Part shown: positions 19,444 through 29,083 of the stretch, piece by piece
How positions within the stretch are numbered: position 1 is the first letter of the stretch
Layout: each line of letters starts with the position of its first letter
NCBI RefSeq assembly: GCF_013387475.1
Contig: NZ_VWNB01000006.1
Coordinates: 1-64,000 of the forward strand
Length of the DNA: 64,000 nucleotides
Reading direction: 5' to 3'
Source of the DNA: Mariprofundus sp. KV
GTDB taxonomy: Bacteria > Pseudomonadota > Zetaproteobacteria > Mariprofundales > Mariprofundaceae
The notes under the pieces: model-generated
What the model was told of the DNA's origin: nothing
The model's database searches: none
The model's input: the letters and a program-made list of their open reading frames with translations, nothing else
Made by a program: the position numbers and the translations under genes

Positions 19444-20427
19444 TCAATCCTCCCAAGGCGAGGGATACAGACTAGGATTACGGGTCATGGAGATGTATTG
19501 CGCGAGAGCCGTGATAAGACGCGGGGTACCAAAAAGGTACATGTCTCGGCTATTAACCCAGTCATGCTCATGATTCTGTCGCTCACCATCATTAAAAGCC
19601 ACCCAGATACGATCATCTGACTTAACCTCACCACGGTGGCGGCCTACTGTAAAATAAGTGCATTCAACTTGATGCTCATCGTCGCAAGCCACCCAGATAC
19701 GATCATCTGACGTATCAGCAGATTTAACAGAAGTTACGCCAATAATCCATCCCTTCTGTGTTCCTGCCAACAGAGGATCACTTTCGAGGTACATGCGAGT
19801 TGTGAGTTTCTGGGGGACTGATTTACCCCAACCCTCGCCATAAAAGACAACCTCGAGCGGATCAGAGACTCCCTTGAGATCACCAATCTTATACTGTCGA
19901 TCGGTATCGACCTTATTCTGCACCGCCACATAGTAATCATTAGCTACCTCAGCCAAACGAAGTTCGATAGTCGCAATATCGGCCCCCTTAAGACTCTTGG
20001 CATACTCAGGAAACTTCATACAAGTGTCGTAAAAGATTTGACGAAATCCTTCAGGCTTGACCCATGCTTCCTTCGGGATAGAAGCCTGACCCTTACAATA
20101 ATAAGAAAGGTCCATAGCCGGATACAACCATGTTGAAATAAAGCTACCAATTTTGCGGTCATAATCAATGTCATCAAAACTCAACCAATAATCCGGATAA
20201 CGTGACAAGTTCTCCTTCGCAAGTTTATAATCCTCCCTGAAAACCTTCTTCCGTTCCTTAAGAATAGCCGCCTCCCTAGCAGCTAAAAGCTTCGCTTTAT
20301 CTGACTCCGTTGCAATAACGCGCTTAGTTGGCGGGGGCACAAGGTCCGAGGGGCCAGCTGACGCCGAGAGTGGCGCTGCCAGCGTGAGTGTAAATAGAAT
20401 AGTTAGTGATGTGATCAATCGATGCAT
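19444..20427 (-). CDS. Secreted protein of unknown function (element cargo)
   Basis: 327 residues with a clear signal peptide (1-24, LAAPLSASA), hence probably periplasmic or exported. I recognise no family. The mature protein is rich in Asp, Tyr and Trp, has a charged helical stretch (about 45-80, KAKLLAAREAAILKERKKV) and five cysteines in the mature part, two of them in the central region. Near the C-terminus SDDRIWVACDDEHQ and SDDRIWVAFNDGER form an internal repeat, encoded by a 24-nt exact DNA repeat about 90 bp apart. It is the only gene of the rightward half read leftwards and has its own terminator, so it is probably a cargo gene with its own promoter rather than part of the replication operon. 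Confidence 0.6.
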   Translation of the reverse strand: MHRLITSLTILFTLTLAAPLSASAGPSDLVPPPTKRVIATESDKAKLLAAREAAILKERKKVFREDYKLAKENLSRYPDYWLSFDDIDYDRKIGSFISTWLYPAMDLSYYCKGQASIPKEAWVKPEGFRQIFYDTCMKFPEYAKSLKGADIATIELRLAEVANDYYVAVQNKVDTDRQYKIGDLKGVSDPLEVVFYGEGWGKSVPQKLTTRMYLESDPLLAGTQKGWIIGVTSVKSADTSDDRIWVACDDEHQVECTYFTVGRHRGEVKSDDRIWVAFNDGERQNHEHDWVNSRDMYLFGTPRLITALAQYISMTRNPSLYPSPWED

Positions 20428-20588
20428 TAAATGAAGTTCCTTTTAGGATTGTTGTGCAATTTTCAGGAATTAAAGCACAAAAAAAGCAAACATCAAGTCG
20501 CTCCCTTGATATGTATGCCATAACTCAAAAATTATGACGATTCATACAGATTAAAGTACATAGACCATGCACCAGCAAGCTCATTCCC
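20428..20588. other. Intergenic region before rep, candidate origin
   Basis: It separates the divergent secreted-protein and rep genes, is AT-rich, and contains the inverted repeat ATCAAG (20492-20497) / CTTGAT (20505-20510). A Rep-binding or nicking site could lie here, but nothing in the sequence proves it. Confidence 0.35.
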
Positions 20589-20612
20589 TTGAAAAACCTA
20601 CAGCGTTTTGTA

Positions 20613-21530
20613 ATGGCTGGAATGAGTTACCAATTCCAACCATCCAAGAAGCCAGGAGGCTTCATTCATTTTCAAGTCGGCGAGAATGATGTGTCATTCA
20701 AATGCTCGGAAAAATATTACAAGACGCGAAAAGAGACATCAGAGAAAACAGGCACTCGCGGTTCCATTGTGTTGTTCTCCAACAAGTCGAAGCACGGACT
20801 CCGTCATAAAATTAGAAATACTCAACACACTTTCAAACAGTTTATAACGTTGACCTATCCGGCCAAATTTCCGATGGATGGTGCTACAGCAAAGCAGCAC
20901 ATTAATAATTTCACAACTAGAATGCGTCAGGAATTCCCTGGCATCCAGTATTGCTGGGTATTCGAAGCCCAGACTCGTGGTGCTCCGCATTTTCACATTA
21001 TTATTGATACAGAACTTCCGAATGAGAATCATCAAGATAAGGATGGGGAATACTTCTACTCGGAGAAGTGGTCAAAAATATGGTCAAAAATCACAGGTAA
21101 TGCAGAAAACAAGCAGCATCTGCGCCGTGGACTCCGAATTGATCCGATCTGGAGATCGGATTCCAAAAAGTTGGCCAACTATTTTGCGAAATACTACACG
21201 AAGAACGAGCAGAAGGAGTTTACTGCTGGATTCACTAATATCGGCAGGTTCTGGGGAACATCGAAAGGGTTTTGCGAGCCTCGATCAGAAGGAGTCTACC
21301 GAGCAGAAGACCTGAGGTGGATGCTCAAGCTCTGCTTTCACTACGCCAATCTCGAACGGGATCGCAAAGGGCTCAAGCGATACCGATACAGTACCGAGGC
21401 AGGATGCTCCCTCTGGGATTTCCGCGAAATCCTGTTCGGCAAGGTGCTGCCACAGATGCCAGCATCCGCATCTGTTAGGCTGGCGATGCCGTATCAGGGA
21501 CTGAGCAGGCCGCCGACCATCACGAGCTAG
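20613..21530 (+). CDS. HUH rolling-circle replication initiator
   Basis: About 305 residues from the first ATG (20613); an in-frame TTG at 20589 would add eight, and neither start has a good ribosome site. The three HUH-endonuclease motifs are present, numbered from 20589: FITLTYP (85-91), GAPHFHIII with the metal-binding H134 and H136, and YFAKYYTK with candidate nicking tyrosines Y198, Y202 and Y203. Such proteins nick the double-strand origin and stay covalently bound to the 5' end. The arrangement resembles Rep proteins of inoviruses and small rolling-circle plasmids. The gene is more AT-rich at its 5' end than its neighbours. It converges on the integrase gene. Confidence 0.8.
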   Translation: MAGMSYQFQPSKKPGGFIHFQVGENDVSFKCSEKYYKTRKETSEKTGTRGSIVLFSNKSKHGLRHKIRNTQHTFKQFITLTYPAKFPMDGATAKQHINNFTTRMRQEFPGIQYCWVFEAQTRGAPHFHIIIDTELPNENHQDKDGEYFYSEKWSKIWSKITGNAENKQHLRRGLRIDPIWRSDSKKLANYFAKYYTKNEQKEFTAGFTNIGRFWGTSKGFCEPRSEGVYRAEDLRWMLKLCFHYANLERDRKGLKRYRYSTEAGCSLWDFREILFGKVLPQMPASASVRLAMPYQGLSRPPTITS

Positions 21531-22780
21531 CCTTCTTTTTCCAACAGCAGGCCGAAATCCGGGTTCTTAGCATCCTCGTACTGTTGCAGTGCTGCCGACT
21601 TCATCATTTCATCCATTGCATGGCCATAATGGTTCTCGATAAAAGCCACTCCGGTGCCAGCAATCTTAGACATATTCCAAACCGTCACACCAGCAGCCAG
21701 TCGCATTGTGATTCCAAAGTGTCTCAGGCTGTAGAACGACAGCTTACGGCTCTTGTGATCGACTCCGATCCCAACCATCAGCTCTTCCCAGTATCTGTAG
21801 AGCTTGGTCTTGTCGAACTGCTCCGAAGCGTCCAACGATGAGAAAACAAAATCATCATTGGAGCGGTAGGGAGTCCGCTCTTTCAGTCGTCGAAAATATT
21901 GCCCTCCTCGGGTGATGATATCTCGCCGCTTGCGATTCTTAGAAGTCACCGCGCGAACACCTATATGAGCGAGTGCTGTCCTCCTCTCCGCGTCATATTC
22001 GTGATCTTCTACCCGCACATCCCCCCACTTAAGCTGCCTTGCCTCACCAATTCGCATGAAGGTGTTCGACAATATCAAAACAAAATCTCTGACTAACAGC
22101 TTTTCCAGCCTGACTCGCTCATCCGGATTGTGTTTCTTACTCGACCACGACCGCATAAAGCGAGTCAGAGCATCATACTCATCGGGTGTAAATACATCCC
22201 GCCGACCCGCCTCAGTAATGCGCGGCATGACGTCGAACTCCAGCTTGGGAAGTGAACAATGTCCATTCTCGAATGCCCAACGGATCAGAGCATTGATTGT
22301 AGATTGCTCATTTCGGATGGTGATATCCTGAGCCTCATCCTTGATACGGAAGTCCCTATATTCGAATGCCGACTTTCGCTCCAGCTCACTGAGCTTGGTT
22401 GGTGCTCCCTTGTAGCGGAGAAAGTGACGGAGCTGGCTGTCAATGGTTCTCAACCGACCTGCGGTAATGACTCCCTTCTCGACGTGCTTCTCGCGATGCT
22501 CAAGGTAAGCGTTCACGAGCTCCCGCAACGTCATGCTGAAAATCTTTCTTCCGGACTTGATATCAGAGTGGATTTGAAGGTACTCATCCCGAGCTCTGAG
22601 AATTGCGGCTCCCTTATCCCGAGTGCGAAGCGACTTCCTGACGTACTTGCCCTCTTCCGAGACATAGCAGCGAAACTGCCACACCCCATTGGATGCCTTG
22701 GTTTGGAGAATATGGGCAGCACCATCGAGAATTTCGTGGTGGTTCATCGTCCAGCGATCATTGTTTTCAATAGAACTCAT
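21527..22780 (-). CDS. Tyrosine recombinase (element integrase)
   Basis: 417 residues. An N-terminal arm-binding region (about 25-80) and a SAM-like core-binding domain (85-180) precede the catalytic domain. Active-site residues: Arg243 in FMRIGEARQLKW, a Lys in TSKNRKRRDI, the YSLRHFGIT box (Arg353, His354; the usual first His is Tyr350) and the nucleophile Tyr385 in IENHYGHAMDE. It lies 123 bp from the guaA junction, and its first codons are beside the right-arm repeats, so binding of the protein there may also repress its own gene. Its last four bases overlap the rep stop. Confidence 0.93.
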   Translation of the reverse strand: MSSIENNDRWTMNHHEILDGAAHILQTKASNGVWQFRCYVSEEGKYVRKSLRTRDKGAAILRARDEYLQIHSDIKSGRKIFSMTLRELVNAYLEHREKHVEKGVITAGRLRTIDSQLRHFLRYKGAPTKLSELERKSAFEYRDFRIKDEAQDITIRNEQSTINALIRWAFENGHCSLPKLEFDVMPRITEAGRRDVFTPDEYDALTRFMRSWSSKKHNPDERVRLEKLLVRDFVLILSNTFMRIGEARQLKWGDVRVEDHEYDAERRTALAHIGVRAVTSKNRKRRDIITRGGQYFRRLKERTPYRSNDDFVFSSLDASEQFDKTKLYRYWEELMVGIGVDHKSRKLSFYSLRHFGITMRLAAGVTVWNMSKIAGTGVAFIENHYGHAMDEMMKSAALQQYEDAKNPDFGLLLEKEG

Positions 22781-22781
22781 A

Positions 22782-22902
22782 GTTTGTAAGCCTCTTTGTA
22801 AGCCGAAATCCCAAGTGGTTGAAAACTTAATGATTTACGAGCACTTTGTATAGAGTTTGTAAACTATGAATCCTTATATAACAATTACTTAAGAGCGAAT
22901 TC
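22782..22902. other. Right arm of the element: integrase arm-site repeats
   Basis: GTTTGTAAG (22782-22790), CTTTGTAAG (22794-22802), CTTTGTA (22844-22850) and GTTTGTAA (22855-22862). The first pair has nearly the same spacing as the left-arm pair at 17504-17522. The stretch also holds the integrase promoter. Confidence 0.6.
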
Positions 22903-24450
22903 CTATTCCCACTCAATCGTGGCAGGCGGCTTGCCCGAAACATCATAGACCACACGGTTGATGCCGCGCACCTCATTGATGATACGGTTGGATACCCTGG
23001 CCAGCAGCGCATGCGGAAGCTCTGCCCAGTGTGCGGTCATAAAGTCCTGTGTCTCCACTGCACGCAGTGCAACGACCCACTCATAGGTACGGCCATCACC
23101 CATCACACCAACCGATTTCACCGGTAGAAAAACGACAAAGGCCTGACTGGTCTTCTCATACCAGCCGGATGCGCGCAGCTCATCAATAAAGATGGCATCA
23201 GCACGGCGCAGAAGATCGGCATACTCTTTTTTCACTTCGCCGAGAATGCGGACGCCAAGACCCGGCCCCGGGAATGGATGACGATAGACCATATCGTGCG
23301 GCAAACCGAGTGCTACCCCCAATTCACGCACCTCATCCTTGAACAGGTCACGCAGCGGCTCCAGCAGTTTCAGGTGCAGGGTATCAGGCAGGCCGCCGAC
23401 ATTATGGTGACTCTTGATGGTGTGCGCCTTCTTGGTTTTGGAACCGGCCGACTCGATCACATCAGGGTAGATGGTTCCCTGCGCCAGCCATTTGGCTTTG
23501 GGCATACCCTCAGCCTCTTTCTGGAACACATGCACAAATTCGCGACCGATAATCTTGCGCTTGGCCTCCGGATCAGCGACTCCTGCCAGCTCACTGAGGA
23601 ACTTATCAGATGCATCGACATGATCCACCTTGACGCCAAGGTTACCGGCAAACATCTCCATCACCTGTTCAGCCTCGTTCAGGCGCAACAGACCGTTATC
23701 GACAAAGATACAGGTCAGCTGATCACCAATAGCGCGATGCAGCAGCGCTGCGGCTACAGAGGAGTCAACGCCACCGGAGAGGCCGAGAATCACATCTTCA
23801 CTGCCGACCTGCTCACGAATCTTTGCTACCGCCTCATCAATATAGTGCGGCATCGTCCATTCACGACCGCAACCACAGATATCATGGACAAAACGGGAGA
23901 GCATCGCCTTACCCTGATGGGTATGGGTCACTTCCGGATGGAACTGCAGCGCATAAAAACGGCGCGACTCATCAGCCATACCAGCGATCGGTGTGGAGTC
24001 ATTACTGCAAAGCACCTCGAAACCATCCGGAAGCGCGGAAACCTTATCGCCATGGCTCATCCAGACATCGAGAATACCACCCTCTTTATCTTCAATACCG
24101 CGAAGCAGCGGAGAATTACCTGAAGCTTTAAGCTCTGCATAACCGAACTCACGCACATGGCCTGTTTCAACCGCACCACCAAGCTGCATGGCCATCGTCT
24201 GCATGCCGTAACAGATGCCCAGTACAGGCACACCCAGTTCAAACACCACTCCGGGTGCCTTAGGGGTCTCATCTTCATAGACTGAGTTAGGACCACCGGA
24301 GAGAATAATACCGGAAGGTTTAAAGGCGCGGATATCAGCCTCTGACATATCCCAGGGGTGCAGCTCGGAATAGACCTGCGCTTCACGCACACGCCGCGCA
24401 ATCAGCTGCGTATACTGTGAACCAAAATCCAGAATTAATATTTTATCCAT
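22903..24450 (-). CDS. guaA: GMP synthase (glutamine-hydrolysing)
   Basis: 515 residues (E. coli 525). It converts XMP to GMP. The N-terminal class I glutamine amidotransferase has its nucleophile Cys80 in VLGICYGMQ and the His-Glu of FHPEVTHT. The ATP pyrophosphatase domain begins near residue 200 with the PP-loop GLSGGVDSS. The C-terminal dimerisation domain ends in PPATIEWE. The final codons and stop form the right attachment core of the adjacent element, which supplies a TAG in place of the original TAA and leaves the protein sequence unchanged. It lies downstream of guaB on the same strand with a 297-bp gap. Confidence 0.96.
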   Translation of the reverse strand: MDKILILDFGSQYTQLIARRVREAQVYSELHPWDMSEADIRAFKPSGIILSGGPNSVYEDETPKAPGVVFELGVPVLGICYGMQTMAMQLGGAVETGHVREFGYAELKASGNSPLLRGIEDKEGGILDVWMSHGDKVSALPDGFEVLCSNDSTPIAGMADESRRFYALQFHPEVTHTHQGKAMLSRFVHDICGCGREWTMPHYIDEAVAKIREQVGSEDVILGLSGGVDSSVAAALLHRAIGDQLTCIFVDNGLLRLNEAEQVMEMFAGNLGVKVDHVDASDKFLSELAGVADPEAKRKIIGREFVHVFQKEAEGMPKAKWLAQGTIYPDVIESAGSKTKKAHTIKSHHNVGGLPDTLHLKLLEPLRDLFKDEVRELGVALGLPHDMVYRHPFPGPGLGVRILGEVKKEYADLLRRADAIFIDELRASGWYEKTSQAFVVFLPVKSVGVMGDGRTYEWVVALRAVETQDFMTAHWAELPHALLARVSNRIINEVRGINRVVYDVSGKPPATIEWE

Positions 24451-24747
24451 TGAGTTCCCTTCACCCGCAAAATATATCCGTATATTTTGCTTAAATCGTT
24501 ACGCAAAAGCGTCGTTTTGCTTCACTCACAGCCTCATTTCATTTGGCCGCCACCCATCCATGGGTGGATATAAAGGAGCTTTGTTGCAAAGCCCATGACA
24601 ATTCAATCCGCGCGGCAAACATACTATCACACGTTGAAACTATCGATCCCCACCCATGGATGGGTGGCTTTAGTGAACCTTATGAAAACCGCGCTTTTCA
24701 TGAGGTATTTAAGGCAGAGGGCAGGAGCCCGATGCCATATCAAGCAA
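24451..24747. repeat. guaB-guaA gap with paired inverted repeats
   Basis: No gene. CCACCCATCCATGGGTGG (24550-24567) and its exact reverse complement CCACCCATGGATGGGTGG (24650-24667) are 100 bp apart; each is itself nearly palindromic. Closer to guaA, GCAAAATATA/TATATTTTGC (24467-24490) forms a perfect 10-bp stem. The 82 bp between the two 18-mers contain GCTTTGTTGCAAAGC, another hairpin. The layout suggests a small inserted repeat inside a guaB-guaA operon. Confidence 0.65.
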
Positions 24748-26313
<1,566 letters not shown>

Positions 26314-26318
26314 TCAGG

Positions 26319-27161
26319 TCAGGCATCATCCTCATGGAAAACCTCGGGCTGGGCATCCTCCTGCGCAGTTGCGCAGTGCGGACAGAAGAGATAATCCGGT
26401 GCGATACCATGATTACAGGAGGTGCACTTGGCAGAGTTATTGATCATGCGCCCCACCTTCACGGAGATCACCGCGGTTACCATCGCAAACATGCAGATAC
26501 CGGACATGATCAGACTTGCCGCCAGCACCTTGCCGAGAGCAGTCTGCGGCACAAAGTCACCATAACCCACCGTACTCATGGTCACCAGCGACCACCATGT
26601 ACCTTCAAACGCATTGGAGTAGGTCTGTGGCTCAAGGATATAGATCATATTACCCACCATCACAGAGATCAGGCCGATGGTTCCCAGTACACCCATAAGC
26701 AGCTTCAGTGAGCCACGAAGCGAGGCAAACAGGGATCGAACCACGGGGAATGAGATCGCCACCCTGATCACACGCGCCAGACGCAGCAGTCGCACCAGCA
26801 CAAAGGAGTCGCCGACAACAAACAGCGGCAGCACCGTAATCAGATCGACAACACCGTTAAAGCTGAGCATGTAGTGCTTACGATTGCGCGCCGCGTATAC
26901 CCGCAGCACATATTCAATCGCAAAGGCGTAGAGTACCCAGCGCTCAAACTCATAGATCTGCTCACCCCACTGCGCATTGTAGGCATCTACAGTGTTAACC
27001 ATGGAGCCAGTCACCACAATCATAATCAGGGCGAGCATGCTCCAGTTAGTGATCCGACCTACCAGCGTGCGCGTATCAAAAAGTATCTCATTAAGAACCT
27101 TTCGCACTCCGCTCAGGTGCAGATGATGGTCATCCAGATCCTTCAGATCCTTGCTTTGCAT
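26319..27161 (-). CDS. Voltage-gated-type potassium channel with C-terminal zinc ribbon
   Basis: 280 residues. Six membrane segments: S1 (about 32-52), S2-S3, an S4-like arginine helix [18 protein letters not shown]5, then a pore loop with the potassium filter TVGYGD and S6. After S6 comes a short soluble tail with [18 protein letters not shown], two CxxC knuckles forming a zinc ribbon, and an acidic end. The family conducts K+ across the inner membrane. The zinc ribbon is an unusual tail and might serve in assembly or redox/metal gating (inference). The ATG at 27161 follows AGGGGAAA. It is divergent from rplM, sharing a 229-bp control region. Confidence 0.9.
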   Translation of the reverse strand: MQSKDLKDLDDHHLHLSGVRKVLNEILFDTRTLVGRITNWSMLALIMIVVTGSMVNTVDAYNAQWGEQIYEFERWVLYAFAIEYVLRVYAARNRKHYMLSFNGVVDLITVLPLFVVGDSFVLVRLLRLARVIRVAISFPVVRSLFASLRGSLKLLMGVLGTIGLISVMVGNMIYILEPQTYSNAFEGTWWSLVTMSTVGYGDFVPQTALGKVLAASLIMSGICMFAMVTAVISVKVGRMINNSAKCTSCNHGIAPDYLFCPHCATAQEDAQPEVFHEDDA

Positions 27162-27289
27162 AAGAATTTCCCCTATATCGAAGTCTCGGCGAAAAATTAG
27201 CAAGAAGTTCGCCAAAACACGAGCAAAACAGGATCTGTCCCCCAAACGTGGGACAACAGGGGAGGGTTCGCATCTTCTGCATACAGTGT

Positions 27290-27317
27290 TTGACAACCAC
27301 CACCCCCAACTTATAAT
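27290..27317 (+). promoter_or_regulatory. Consensus sigma-70 promoter of rplM-rpsI
   Basis: TTGACA (27290-27295), a 16-bp spacer and TATAAT (27312-27317): both hexamers are perfect consensus. Transcription should start near 27324. Confidence 0.85.
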
Positions 27318-27336
27318 GCGCCGCCCTTGCACGGCA

Positions 27337-27357
27337 GACCACCTTGAAAAAGGGGTC
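27337..27357 (+). promoter_or_regulatory. Leader hairpin of rplM, candidate L13 autoregulatory site
   Basis: GACC, a bulged A, CCTT, a GAAA tetraloop, AAGG and GGTC form an 8-bp stem with one bulge in the predicted 67-nt leader. In E. coli L13 represses rplM-rpsI through its leader RNA; whether this hairpin is that site is inference. Confidence 0.5.
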
Positions 27358-27390
27358 AACGCAACACTCGCAAACATGGAGAAATTTTTT

Positions 27391-27822
27391 ATGCGTACTT
27401 GGACTGTTCGCCCCGGCGATATTGAACGCAAATGGTATATTGTAGATGCCAATGATCTTATTCTGGGCCGTCTGGCAACTCAGGTAGCAACTGTTCTGCG
27501 CGGCAAACACCGTCCGCAGTACACTCCGCATGCTGATTGTGGCGACCATGTTATTATCATCAACGCCGATAAAATTGCTGTAACCGGCAATAAAGAGAGC
27601 GCCAAAACCTATTACCGTCATACCCGTTTTGCCGGTGGCCTGAAAAGCATCACGCTGGAAAAACAGCGCGAAAAGTTTCCTGAGCGCATCATTGAACTGG
27701 CTGTTAAAGGCATGATGCCAAAAGGTCCTCTGGGCCGCGCTATGCTGAAAAAACTGAAGGTTTACGCTGGCAGCGATCATCCGCATGCCGCGCAGCAGCC
27801 TGAAGTAATGAAACTGAATTAA
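27391..27822 (+). CDS. rplM: Ribosomal protein uL13
   Basis: 143 residues, a 50S subunit protein. It matches E. coli L13 throughout: the [17 protein letters not shown] start, [28 protein letters not shown], the signature [23 protein letters not shown] and HPHAAQQPE. The ATG at 27391 is chosen by family alignment; an in-frame ATG five codons upstream is possible, but the GGAG there suits the later start. First gene of the rplM-rpsI operon, 13 bp before rpsI. Confidence 0.98.
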   Translation: MRTWTVRPGDIERKWYIVDANDLILGRLATQVATVLRGKHRPQYTPHADCGDHVIIINADKIAVTGNKESAKTYYRHTRFAGGLKSITLEKQREKFPERIIELAVKGMMPKGPLGRAMLKKLKVYAGSDHPHAAQQPEVMKLN

Positions 27823-27835
27823 GAGGAAAGTGAAG

Positions 27836-28228
27836 ATGGCAGAGACAATGTATCGCGGCACTGGTCGCCGTAAACGTAGCGTAGCCCGTGTAATCATCCA
27901 GTCCGGTAAGGGCAATGTGCTGGTTAATGGTCGTGAAGTAGAAAACTACTTCCCGGTTGAGATTGTTCGTCAGCAGGCTCTGTTGCCACTGACTGCAAAT
28001 GATCTGGCAGGCCGTATCGATGTGCGTGTTAATGTTCATGGTGGCGGCACATCCGGCCAGGCTGGCGCAATTCGCCACGGTATCGCTCGTGCTCTGCTTG
28101 AATATGATTCCGGTCTTCGTCCGGCACTGAAAGCGGCAGGCTTCCTGACTCGTGACTCTCGTAAGGTTGAGCGTAAGAAGGCTGGTCTTAAGAAAGCACG
28201 TCGCGCTCCACAGTTCTCCAAGCGTTAA
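27836..28228 (+). CDS. rpsI: Ribosomal protein uS9
   Basis: 130 residues, the same length as E. coli S9. The start [28 protein letters not shown], the signature [19 protein letters not shown] and [14 protein letters not shown], and the C-terminal QFSKR, whose Arg contacts P-site tRNA, are all present. The ATG at 27836 follows GAGGAAAG; a GTG two codons earlier is less likely. A strong terminator follows 20 bp after the stop. Confidence 0.98.
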   Translation: MAETMYRGTGRRKRSVARVIIQSGKGNVLVNGREVENYFPVEIVRQQALLPLTANDLAGRIDVRVNVHGGGTSGQAGAIRHGIARALLEYDSGLRPALKAAGFLTRDSRKVERKKAGLKKARRAPQFSKR

Positions 28229-28249
28229 GTTTCGCAAGAGACATTTTAA

Positions 28250-28280
28250 AAGGGAAGGCATTGCGCCTTCCCTTTTTTTT
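28250..28280 (+). terminator. Terminator of rplM-rpsI
   Basis: An 8-bp stem GGGAAGGC/GCCTTCCC (28252-28272) followed by eight T. Its T-run merges directly into copy B of the GGTTCATCGCG repeat. Confidence 0.92.
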
Positions 28281-28439
28281 GGTTCATCGCGGATTTGCGG
28301 AAACGATGAATTGCACTCTTGTTTTTTGATCCCCCGTTAGCAGGCTGACTGGACAAATCAGCAGGAGAGCTGATTTGTTAGAGTGCAGGATCGGGAACCC
28401 GACAGGAGTAAGCGGCGCTGTCCCGCCGCGCGATGAAGC
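28277..28439. repeat. Structured repeat element, locus 1
   Basis: No credible gene lies in 28229-28579. Copy B of the end repeat (28277-28303) starts the element and a degenerate inverted copy, TCCCGCCGCGCGATGAAGC (28421-28439), ends it. Inside are GATCCCCCGTTAGCAGGCTG (28328-28347), a perfect 10-bp hairpin ACAAATCAGC/GCTGATTTGT (28353-28378), and TGCAGGATCGGGAACCCGA (28384-28402). The two blocks recur exactly at locus 2 (63187-63710) around a hairpin of different sequence. TGCACTCT (28312-28319) also pairs with AGAGTGCA (28380-28387). Confidence 0.7.
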
Positions 28440-28579
28440 TTTTTTTGGCTGTATTATATCCTGCAACATGCCGATGGTTGGCAACGCCCGGTCAGACGAT
28501 AGGCTAAGCGCTGATCCATGTTCAAACTCTGAACTCATCGCAGGTGCCGATTGCACTACTACCGACACGGAGAACCACT

Positions 28580-29083
28580 TTGATCCCATCCGTTTATGAA
28601 CCTGAACGCTTCAGCAGTCCGGAATATCTCGCCGTTCTTGATGACAGCCAATCGCCGGCAACACTCTCTCTGCCCGCCTCCTGCATCGAGGCGATTCAGA
28701 ATCAGGGGGAAGCCGGTTATCCGCATGAGATATGCGGCCTGCTCATTGGCAGCATCACTGAAAACGGCTGGATGATCACTGAAGTCAGACAGGTTGAAAA
28801 TCTTAACACTGCGCGGGCAGCCGACCGTTTCGAGCTCGATCCGGCAGCCTACCAGCGCATTGACAGGGCGTTGCGTGGCACCGGCCATGAGATCGTTGGC
28901 GTCTATCACTCCCATCCTGATGCTCCGGCAAAACCTTCACCGACCGACCTTGGCAGCGCCTGGGAGGGCTTCGCTTACCCCATCATCAGCATCTGTGATG
29001 GCAAAGTTGCTGATCTGCGCTGCTGGTCAATCAATGAAAGCGGCGACCGCTTTCAGCAAAACGCTATTGTGGATGCTGCATGA
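28580..29083 (+). CDS. JAB1/MPN (JAMM) metalloprotease-like protein
   Basis: 167 residues. A JAMM domain with all zinc/catalytic residues: Glu in HEICGLLIG and GVYHSHPDAPAKPSPTDLGSAW, the HxHPx(7)Sx2D motif. Bacterial single-domain members (RadC-unrelated, Mec+/MoeB-partner type) cleave C-terminal extensions from ubiquitin-like sulfur carriers such as CysO; no sulfur-carrier gene is beside it, so the substrate is unknown. TTG at 28580 is preferred because GGAG lies 7 nt upstream; a GTG at 28544 is the alternative. The stop overlaps the TPR-gene start (ATGA), placing it at the head of a JAMM-TPR-lolB-ispE run. Confidence 0.82.
   Translation: MIPSVYEPERFSSPEYLAVLDDSQSPATLSLPASCIEAIQNQGEAGYPHEICGLLIGSITENGWMITEVRQVENLNTARAADRFELDPAAYQRIDRALRGTGHEIVGVYHSHPDAPAKPSPTDLGSAWEGFAYPIISICDGKVADLRCWSINESGDRFQQNAIVDAA

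Larger units (their letters stand above)
17456..22916. mobile_element. 5.46-kb integrated element in the 3' end of guaA
   Basis: The element is bounded by a 14-bp direct repeat TATTCCCACTCAAT at 17456-17469 and 22903-22916. The right copy is the end of guaA (codons IEWE plus part of the stop). The left copy is a displaced guaA tail that still reads IEWE and a TAA stop. The integrase gene lies next to the guaA junction, as is usual. Gene content: OB-fold-like protein, RHH protein, one-TM protein, FtsK-like ATPase, secreted protein, HUH Rep and tyrosine integrase. I find no major coat protein, adsorption protein or secretin. It resembles a small integrative plasmid-like or actinomycete-AICE-like element more than a phage. 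Confidence 0.85.

Noticed and set aside
20428-20588. Proven replication origin
   Set aside because: A short inverted repeat and AT-richness alone do not show a nick site; listed only as a candidate.
22259-22789. Plus-strand ORF opposite the integrase
   Set aside because: Shadow of the integrase gene; no family features.
17456-22916. Filamentous-phage (inovirus) prophage
   Set aside because: Size, HUH Rep and a small OB-like protein fit, but the ATPase has FtsK rather than Zot features and no membrane helix, and no coat, adsorption or secretin gene is seen. Kept as an alternative only.
27376-27390. Upstream in-frame ATG for rplM
   Set aside because: Family alignment starts five codons later, where GGAG spacing is also better.
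28375-28599. 74-residue ORF over structured repeat locus 1
   Set aside because: It covers hairpins and repeat blocks, has no ribosome site and no protein-like pattern.
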